A DNA stretch of 13,899 nt, from NCBI GenBank assembly GCA_022839995.1, contig JALHIN010000038.1, positions 1-13,899 on the forward strand, in the 5' to 3' direction. A program made the position numbers and the translations under genes. A model generated the notes under the pieces. That model was not told where the DNA came from, searched no databases, and saw nothing but the letters and a program-made list of their open reading frames with translations. Below are positions 7,400 to 10,976 of this stretch, one piece after another. Position 1 is the first letter of the stretch; each line of letters begins with the position of its first letter. Source of the DNA: 79-D21 sp022839995. Its GTDB lineage: Bacteria; Synergistota; Synergistia; Synergistales; 79-D21.

Positions 7400-8023
7400 A
7401 TGGACGCGGTTAAGGACCCCACAACGGGGAGGTTGTACAAACAAGAGATCTCCCTCTGTGGGAAGGAGCGGTGCAAGAAGTGCGAGCGAGGTGATGGACA
7501 CGGCCCCTATTGGTATGCCTACTGGTGGGAGGGGGGGAAGACCCGGAAAAAGTACATCGGGAAGACCCTTCCGGCGAGCCTTACACAAGACAACTTACAA
7601 AAGACAGAAGTCCTTACACAAGACAGCGAAGAGTCTTATGTAAGACCCTTACCTAAGACAGATACCTTACATAAGACAACGGGCCTTACACAAGACAAAG
7701 CCTTACCTAAGACAGCAGGGAAAGGGGCCTTACCTAAGACAGCAGGGAAAGGGGCCTTACCTAAGACAGCAGGGAAAGGGGCCTTACCTAAGACAGACGA
7801 GGGGGTCGTCGAGAGAGCCCTGGAGGTGATCCGGGACTTCCACAGCAGAGGGGTGGAGCCGAGCGTCTCCCAAGTCGCCGAGGTTGTGGGGGGCCATCCT
7901 AAGCATTTGGGCCGGTGGCTGAAGGCCGAGGGGCTGGAGGCTCTGAACGTCCGGCGGGGCGGGACGAGGGCGAGGAGGTACACCTTCGACCTGAAGGAGC
8001 GAATCGAGGAGCTTCTAAAATAG
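7400..8023 (+). CDS. DUF6788-like/HTH DNA-binding protein, candidate replication initiator or autorepressor
   Basis: This 207-residue protein has three parts. Residues 18-55 hold Cys20, Cys25 and Cys28 and the GHGPYWYAYWWEGGKTRKKYIGK pattern of DUF6788-like domains (a short module, often seen in archaeal mobile elements; assignment from memory). Residues 61-132 are low-complexity, made of LTQD, LPKT, LHKT and LQKT units plus three ALPKTAGKG 9-mers, encoded by a DNA motif array. Residues 134-207 form a helix-turn-helix domain (PSVSQVAEVVGGHPKHLGRWLKAEG) with a basic RRGGTRARR wing. The ATG is leaderless or nearly so. The layout (a DNA-binding protein whose gene contains the repeated sites) parallels lambda O, whose origin iterons lie inside the O gene. 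Initiator is my preferred role; a repressor binding many sites or a partition protein are alternatives. Confidence 0.7.
   Translation: MDAVKDPTTGRLYKQEISLCGKERCKKCERGDGHGPYWYAYWWEGGKTRKKYIGKTLPASLTQDNLQKTEVLTQDSEESYVRPLPKTDTLHKTTGLTQDKALPKTAGKGALPKTAGKGALPKTAGKGALPKTDEGVVERALEVIRDFHSRGVEPSVSQVAEVVGGHPKHLGRWLKAEGLEALNVRRGGTRARRYTFDLKERIEELLK
7580..7795. repeat. array of 11 copies of CTTACNNAAGACA inside the 7400 gene
   Basis: Copies start at 7580, 7594, 7613, 7633 (a 14-bp copy, reverse orientation), 7648, 7666, 7685, 7702, 7729, 7756 and 7783. The core CTTA-NN-TAAG is palindromic, with a one-sided GACA flank. Spacing is 14-20 bp, then 27 bp. The motif is read as LTQD in one frame, LPKT/LHKT/LQKT in another and SYVR in the reversed copy, so the DNA and not the peptide is conserved. 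The same motif occurs three times in the promoter. These are best explained as iterons or operators. Confidence 0.85.
7702..7795 (+). repeat. 27-bp tandem repeat, three perfect units plus a partial
   Basis: Units at 7702-7728, 7729-7755 and 7756-7782 are identical, and 7783-7795 repeats the first 13 bases. Each contains one CTTACCTAAGACA site and a GCAGGGAAAGGGG spacer, and encodes nine residues. Perfect identity suggests recent slippage or recombination, so copy number may vary between relatives. Confidence 0.9.
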
Positions 8024-8085
8024 ATGAGAGGCCGAAACGCTTTTCGCCTGTTAGAACTGTCTATCTTCATGGAGGAGAGACCGAG

Positions 8086-8910
8086 ATGCGATTGAACATG
8101 ATTTTAGCGGCGCTGGTGGTGCTGGCGGCGCTGGCAATGCCGGCGGCAGCGGACAGAGTGGACGATCTCATTTGGGATATGTTGTATGATGCGAACCCGG
8201 AAACTCGGGCGGAAGCCGCCGTCTCTCTCGGGAGAATCAGCGACGATAGAGTGTTCGATCCTCTCGTCGAGGCATCTTACGATGAGAACGTGCTGGTCAG
8301 AGCAGCAGTTGCGCAGGCGTTCGGTCGGATAGGAGACACTAGGGCAGTACCTCACCTTATCAGAATGGCCGACGATTATAGTCTTGTAAATCTACAGCCC
8401 GTAGTGCATAAGCAGGCCGTCTATGCCCTTGGTGTAATTGGCGATCCCAGAGCAGTAAACACTCTCACCAGGATTTACGATGAGGGACATTCAAAAGACG
8501 TCGCTTGGGCTCTAGGGAAGATCGGCGATCCGAGAGCTGTAGATCCTCTGATCGGTGGACTCAGTGACAAAGACTATTTCGTCCGACAAAGTGCCGCCAC
8601 TGCGCTAGGCGAGATCGGAGACCCCAGGGCGATAGGCCCCCTCACGAAAGCACTTGATGACCATTGGGTCAGAGACTCCGCAACGGAAGCCCTCAGAAAG
8701 ATTAACGAATCTGTAGCCAATCCTCCCCCCAGGAACGAAGATGTCCAAGTGGTTACCGACAAGACTCTCGATAAAATCGATACAACCGAACCACAGACGC
8801 TTCCCGAGGAAACTCCTATTTCCACTGAGGAAAGCCCTCTTCCAGCAGCAATAGGCGCCATGTCCATAATGGCAACCGTTCTCTTCATGAAGTATAGGAG
8901 AAATTTATGA
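8086..8910 (+). CDS. secreted, membrane-anchored HEAT-repeat protein
   Basis: This 274-residue protein has a signal peptide at residues 1-22 (hydrophobic core, AAA cut site). It then has about five HEAT/PBS-lyase-like repeats (residues 25-215) marked by recurring GDPRAV or GDTRAV turns and paired helices. A Pro/Glu/Thr-rich stalk (about 216-250) precedes a hydrophobic C-terminal segment and a basic KYRRNL end. The N-terminus should face the outside and the C-terminus be anchored in the membrane. HEAT repeats are protein-binding scaffolds, and such secreted versions are common in methanogens. GGAGGAG at 8071-8077 selects the ATG at 8086. On an element without tail or lysis genes it may modify the host surface, for example in exclusion of other viruses or interaction with helper particles. 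That role is speculative. Confidence 0.8.
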   Translation: MRLNMILAALVVLAALAMPAAADRVDDLIWDMLYDANPETRAEAAVSLGRISDDRVFDPLVEASYDENVLVRAAVAQAFGRIGDTRAVPHLIRMADDYSLVNLQPVVHKQAVYALGVIGDPRAVNTLTRIYDEGHSKDVAWALGKIGDPRAVDPLIGGLSDKDYFVRQSAATALGEIGDPRAIGPLTKALDDHWVRDSATEALRKINESVANPPPRNEDVQVVTDKTLDKIDTTEPQTLPEETPISTEESPLPAAIGAMSIMATVLFMKYRRNL

Positions 8911-8917
8911 TAAGAGC

Positions 8918-8946
8918 GTTACAGCAAAGACTATATATCGTGTAAC
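8918..8946 (+). promoter_or_regulatory. promoter with palindromic flanks
   Basis: A TATA box CTATATAT (8931-8938) is bracketed by GTTACA (8918-8923) and TGTAAC (8941-8946), a perfect 6-bp inverted repeat. Initiation is expected near 8957, almost at an ATG (8955). The repeat is a plausible operator. Confidence 0.5.
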
Positions 8947-8954
8947 AGGCTAAT

Positions 8955-9053
8955 ATGGGCGTGCAGAAATGCATCCGAGGGTCGATTCATCCGTTAAGCA
9001 ACACGGGAGAAGTGAACAGCGCCCGAGTTTCCACCAAAATAGCCACGATGTAG
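8955..9053 (+). CDS. possible leaderless 32-residue peptide
   Basis: An ATG at 8955 lies within a few bases of the start predicted from the upstream TATA box and opens a 32-codon frame ending at TAG 9051-9053. The product is basic, with no recognisable motif or membrane segment. The only support is promoter geometry. The transcript may instead be non-coding RNA ending at the hairpin 9092-9126. Confidence 0.22.
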   Translation: MGVQKCIRGSIHPLSNTGEVNSARVSTKIATM

Positions 9054-9091
9054 CTCTGTCGTCGTTCGCGAATCCCCCCCCCGGATAATGG

Positions 9092-9140
9092 ACCGCTCGC
9101 TTATGTTGCCGCGTAAGTCGAGCGGTTACAGTACCTTTTT
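9092..9140 (+). terminator. 12-bp hairpin, probable + strand terminator or ncRNA 3' end
   Basis: ACCGCTCG-CTTA (9092-9103) pairs with TAAG (9114-9117) and CGAGCGGT (9119-9126) with a single bulged T and a 10-nt loop. It is followed after nine bases by TTTTT (9136-9140). It lies about 140 bp after the 8931 TATA box and would end that transcript. Confidence 0.5.
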
Positions 9141-9159
9141 AAGAGTCAATTGTTTTAAT

Positions 9160-9214
9160 TGAAAAAGAAAAATCCTACCAGACACGCTGGTGCAACTCCC
9201 AGCGGCCTGGCAGG
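9160..9214 (-). terminator. minus-strand hairpin plus U-tract (intrinsic terminator)
   Basis: Read on the minus strand, CCTGCCAG (9214-9207) pairs with CTGGTAGG (9181-9174) including one G-U pair. Inside, CGCTGG (9204-9199) pairs with CCAGCG (9190-9185) around an 8-nt loop. Directly after comes ATTTTTCTTTTTC (9173-9161), a strong U-tract. On the + strand the same helix has an A-C mismatch, so the minus strand is the better reading. Confidence 0.5.
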
Positions 9215-9232
9215 TTCACGCTCATTGTGACT

Positions 9233-9325
9233 CTAGAACAACCAGCGTCCTATCACGGTCAGCAACAGCGCTAGGAGGCCGTTAACTATAGCCACGATGT
9301 AAATGGCTTCTCCAATTTCCACCAA
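9233..9325 (-). CDS. possible 30-residue single-pass membrane peptide
   Basis: On the minus strand a TTG at 9325-9323 lies 8 nt after AGGAG (9338-9334) and opens 30 codons. They encode a short polar start (MVEIGE) and about 20 hydrophobic residues (IYIVAIVNGLLALLL), ending in GRWLF and TAG at 9235-9233. The minus-strand terminator follows about 20 nt later. A weak TATA-like CTTTATTTAG (9470-9461, minus strand) could start the transcript near 9440. Shine-Dalgarno, membrane segment and terminator together make a small membrane protein plausible. A holin-like or regulatory peptide is possible; nothing proves expression. Confidence 0.35.
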   Translation of the reverse strand: MVEIGEAIYIVAIVNGLLALLLTVIGRWLF

Positions 9326-9366
9326 ATTTATCACTCCTAACCGCGCCGCGACCTCTGTCACTGAAG

Positions 9367-9398
9367 TTACTCTGCCTGGTTGCCGCCAGACAGAGTAA
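9367..9398 (-). other. 13-bp hairpin in the putative minus-strand leader
   Basis: TTACTCTG (9367-9374) and CTGG (9376-9379) pair with CCAG (9386-9389) and CAGAGTAA (9391-9398) around a 6-nt loop. The single mismatch (C9375 with A9390) becomes a U-G pair in minus-strand RNA, so the helix is fully paired only on that strand. Confidence 0.45.
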
Positions 9399-9510
9399 TC
9401 TCTCCATCACAGGTTACGCTATTTGGTGGTAAGCGACGGCGTTTGTAGTTGAGCTCTTGTCTAAATAAAGTTAAGCAAGCGCTCTCCACCTCCCGATGCA
9501 ATCGAGTAAA

Positions 9511-9529
9511 CTATTTAAATATACAGGAG
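9511..9529 (+). promoter_or_regulatory. promoter of the 9541 gene
   Basis: TTTAAATA (9514-9521) starts exactly 27 nt before the ATG at 9541, so the mRNA is probably leaderless. AGGAG at 9525-9529 lies 11 nt before the ATG and could serve a longer transcript. Confidence 0.55.
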
Positions 9530-9540
9530 TATTTTATATC

Positions 9541-9768
9541 ATGGTTGAAAAAACAGAATACAAATACGAAACCTTGCCCGATCCAAAAGCCGAGCTTCAT
9601 GCGTGGGTTCTCGAAACCGCGAAGGACATCGACGCAAAGCTCTGTGAATATGCAGACTCTTGGGAAGAGCGAGGCGGTTCAGGTACTACTCAAAGCATAA
9701 GGCGAAAGGATCTATTAGAAACACAAAACACCAGGATAGATCTTATCAAAGCGGTCATGGAAAAGTAG
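9541..9768 (+). CDS. small acidic helical protein, unknown function
   Basis: This 75-residue protein is charged and predicted mostly helical, with a central TAKDIDAKLCEYADSWEER segment and a C-terminal helix (NTRIDLIKAVMEK). It has no signal peptide, membrane segment or DNA-binding motif that I recognise. The ATG at 9541 is chosen because a TATA box lies at leaderless distance; an upstream in-frame ATG at 9496 precedes that box and is unlikely. It is the first gene of the control block and has its own promoter. Codon use is more AT-rich than in the head genes. Confidence 0.6.
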   Translation: MVEKTEYKYETLPDPKAELHAWVLETAKDIDAKLCEYADSWEERGGSGTTQSIRRKDLLETQNTRIDLIKAVMEK

Positions 9769-10016
9769 ACGATATTTTACACTGTGGCCCTCTACAAACC
9801 CATTCATCTTTTTTACAGCCACTGGAACCAGGCTTGTTTACTCGATCTCAGGCCTCCCCACAGAGACTATAGGAATGTTGGCGAGCCGTCGCGTATCATC
9901 ATGGGGTTTGAGTTCTTTTTTGGTCTTATCCGAGGGGATCGACCCGGAGCAGCGGCGACTGATAGCGATTTCTGAGGCGAGATTTTGGCTCCTGGTCTGT
10001 GGGGATTTGTGGGGAG

Positions 10017-10038
10017 TGCAAAGCTTATGCAAAGCATA
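10017..10038 (+). promoter_or_regulatory. tandem 11-bp repeat, likely RHH operator
   Basis: TGCAAAGCTTA (10017-10027) is followed directly by TGCAAAGCATA (10028-10038), two near-identical units spaced one helical turn. They also contain a TTATGC-AAA-GCATAA hairpin (10025-10039). Ribbon-helix-helix proteins typically bind such phased short repeats, and the RHH gene starts 70 bp downstream, so autoregulation is likely. Confidence 0.5.
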
Positions 10039-10077
10039 ACCGTCGAAATATACGGCTCCGCTAATCGGGCCGATAGG

Positions 10078-10085
10078 TTTATATT
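10078..10085 (+). promoter_or_regulatory. TATA box of the first RHH gene
   Basis: TTTATATT lies 31 nt before the ATG at 10109, giving a leader of about 4 nt. No Shine-Dalgarno is present, consistent with leaderless translation. Confidence 0.5.
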
Positions 10086-10108
10086 CGATGTAATGATAAG
10101 TAATTCCC

Positions 10109-10423
10109 ATGCAGGCGAAGGAACGAAACGTACAGGTTAGAATGCCCGTCGAATTGTACGACAGGATAAAGAAGGAAGCAGATAAGAAGAACACAAGCGT
10201 GGCGGCCACCATCCGATATCTATCGAGGCTGGGGTTCGAGGTCGAGGACAGACTGACCGAATACGCGGCGTACGCCGACACCGTCAGGGAACACCTGGAA
10301 GTTTGGCACGACCTGCCTGAAGTTGATAAAGTAAGGATTAAGGCCGAACTGGACGCATACGCGACGGTCCGCATGTTAGCAGAGAATGCTCAGAATCGCG
10401 AGGACAAGGATTTGGATGAATAG
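10109..10423 (+). CDS. ribbon-helix-helix (CopG/Arc-like) regulator
   Basis: The N-terminal 45 of 104 residues fit the RHH fold: a basic beta strand (RNVQVRM, residues 6-12), helix A beginning PVELYDRIKKEA, and helix B TSVAATIRYLSRLGF. Dimers insert the paired strand into the DNA major groove. The C-terminal half is helical and acidic and probably mediates oligomerisation or partner contact. Candidate targets are its own tandem repeat (10017-10038) and the primase promoter. A hairpin and T-rich tract follow the stop. It may be a copy-number or lysis-lysogeny type repressor; there is no toxin partner beside it, so an antitoxin role is unlikely. Confidence 0.8.
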   Translation: MQAKERNVQVRMPVELYDRIKKEADKKNTSVAATIRYLSRLGFEVEDRLTEYAAYADTVREHLEVWHDLPEVDKVRIKAELDAYATVRMLAENAQNREDKDLDE

Positions 10424-10431
10424 GGCGACCT

Positions 10432-10469
10432 CTCCCCCAGGGGCGGGGCGAACTTTAATTATTATTTTA
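10432..10469 (+). terminator. terminator after the first RHH gene
   Basis: CCCC (10435-10438) can pair with GGGG (10445-10448), followed by a T-rich stretch ACTTTAATTATTATTTTA (10452-10469). Confidence 0.5.
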
Positions 10470-10470
10470 G

Positions 10471-10495
10471 GCCATATCGGCCGAAGGGTATATAA
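10471..10495 (+). promoter_or_regulatory. promoter of the second RHH gene with an upstream palindrome
   Basis: GGCC-ATATC-GGCC (10470-10482) lies just before a TATA box GTATATAA (10488-10495). The predicted start is at about 10515, exactly before an in-frame ATG (10516). Confidence 0.55.
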
Positions 10496-10560
10496 CTTTC
10501 GGGCTCAGAATATGTATGCGGGTCGAGAACCTCCGAATTCTCAGACCTAGGAGACAGAAA

Positions 10561-10755
10561 ATGTCAAAGTATGATGGCATCCCACAAAGGGATAAAACAC
10601 TGTCCATACATTTGCAACCAGAAGAAAAAGCAATGTATGCGGCAACGGCAGACCGACTAGGTGTACCAACATCGGCTTTTGGTAGACTCTTACTGAGAAC
10701 TGGCTATAAAGCGATAGCCAGAGACCCAACTCTATTAACCGAGGTCATGGTATGA
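10561..10755 (+). CDS. small ribbon-helix-helix-like protein
   Basis: This 64-residue protein has a KTLSIHL strand (residues 12-18), helix A starting PEEKAMYAATADRLG and helix B TSAFGRLLLRTGYKAI, an RHH pattern. The start chosen has AGGAG 7 nt upstream (10549-10553). An alternative in-frame ATG at 10516 lies exactly at the predicted transcription start and would give a 79-residue leaderless product with a basic N-terminal extension. Both may be used. The stop overlaps the start of the next small gene (ATGA), so the two regulators are co-expressed. Codon use is AT-richer than in the head genes. Confidence 0.7.
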   Translation: MSKYDGIPQRDKTLSIHLQPEEKAMYAATADRLGVPTSAFGRLLLRTGYKAIARDPTLLTEVMV

Positions 10756-10889
10756 ATGTTAAGAAGAGTTTTGGGTGGTGGCTCCGAACCACCACCGCCG
10801 CCGACTATTCACGCGTCACTATTCCCAAGAACCGCCTAGGAGACATTTGGGGCCGAGAACTTAGGATCAGTGATCTAGATGAATTCTAG
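10752..10889 (+). CDS. 45-residue AbrB-like (swapped-hairpin) protein
   Basis: An ATG overlapping the RHH stop by four bases opens a 45-codon frame ending at TAG 10887-10889. Residues 20-45 read YSRVTIPKNRLGDIWG then ELRISDLDEF. The RVTIPK core (residues 21-26) is the hallmark of SpoVT/AbrB domains, and the overall strand-helix-strand order fits a minimal half-barrel that would dimerise. AbrB-type proteins are common archaeal DNA-binding regulators and antitoxins. The frame is short, but the overlap and the motif make it credible. It would form a two-regulator cassette just upstream of the replication gene. Confidence 0.55.
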   Translation: MNVKKSFGWWLRTTTAADYSRVTIPKNRLGDIWGRELRISDLDEF

Positions 10890-10933
10890 GTATTCTACCC
10901 ATAAATACCTATCCGTACCTCAATCAGAGGAAG

Positions 10934-10971
10934 GATTTAACTTCGCGAATCTTAACCCCCCCGGGGAGGGG
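10934..10971 (+). promoter_or_regulatory. primase promoter and masked ribosome-binding site
   Basis: A weak TATA-like GATTTAAC (10934-10941) predicts a start near 10961. GGGGAGGGG (10963-10971) is the Shine-Dalgarno, 5 nt before the ATG. The CCCCCCCC run just upstream (about 10956-10962) can pair with it and might limit translation if transcription starts earlier. Confidence 0.4.
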
Positions 10972-10976
10972 TCGAG

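Larger units (their letters stand above)
8911..9540. other. 630-bp region without large genes: promoters, hairpins, possible small RNAs and peptides
   Basis: No long reading frame exists on either strand. The region holds a + strand promoter bracketed by an inverted repeat near 8918-8946, a long hairpin at 9092-9126, a terminator-like hairpin facing the minus strand at 9160-9214, and a 13-bp-stem hairpin at 9367-9398. It also holds two rearranged fragments of the same sequence (around 9028-9052 and 9288-9326) and a run of nine C at 9075-9083. The hairpins suggest two short transcripts converging near 9127-9173. Confidence 0.6.
9769..10108. other. 340-bp non-coding region upstream of the first RHH gene
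   Basis: No supported gene is seen. The region holds an inverted repeat CCCCACAGA (9856-9864) / TCTGTGGGG (9996-10004). It also holds a 12-mer CGACTGATAGCG (9956-9967) that recurs in the 13272-13636 region, the tandem 11-bp repeats at 10017-10038, and the RHH promoter. T-runs at 9808-9813 and 9915-9921 may terminate the 9541 transcript. Confidence 0.5.

Noticed and set aside
7336..7795. CRISPR array
   Set aside because: Repeat units are only 13 bp, sit within an open reading frame and the promoter, have variable orientation and short spacers, and no cas gene is present.
9174..9232. tRNA-like fold (several stems and a GGTTC stretch)
   Set aside because: No cloverleaf with a 7-bp acceptor, anticodon arm and correct T-loop can be drawn; a minus-strand terminator explains the stems better.
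9449..9700. 83-codon frame overlapping the 9541 gene in another phase
   Set aside because: It begins before the TATA box at 9514 and lacks a ribosome-binding site; the 9541 frame fits promoter spacing.
9838..10374. 178-codon minus-strand open frame
   Set aside because: Covers the RHH gene and its promoter in antisense; Ser/Leu-rich with no motif. The + strand RHH gene has better support.
10546..10845. CCTAGGAGACA repeated at 10546 and 10835
   Set aside because: The first copy is the ribosome-binding region of the RHH gene and the second lies in the AbrB-like coding region; an 11-mer repeated once is weak evidence of function.
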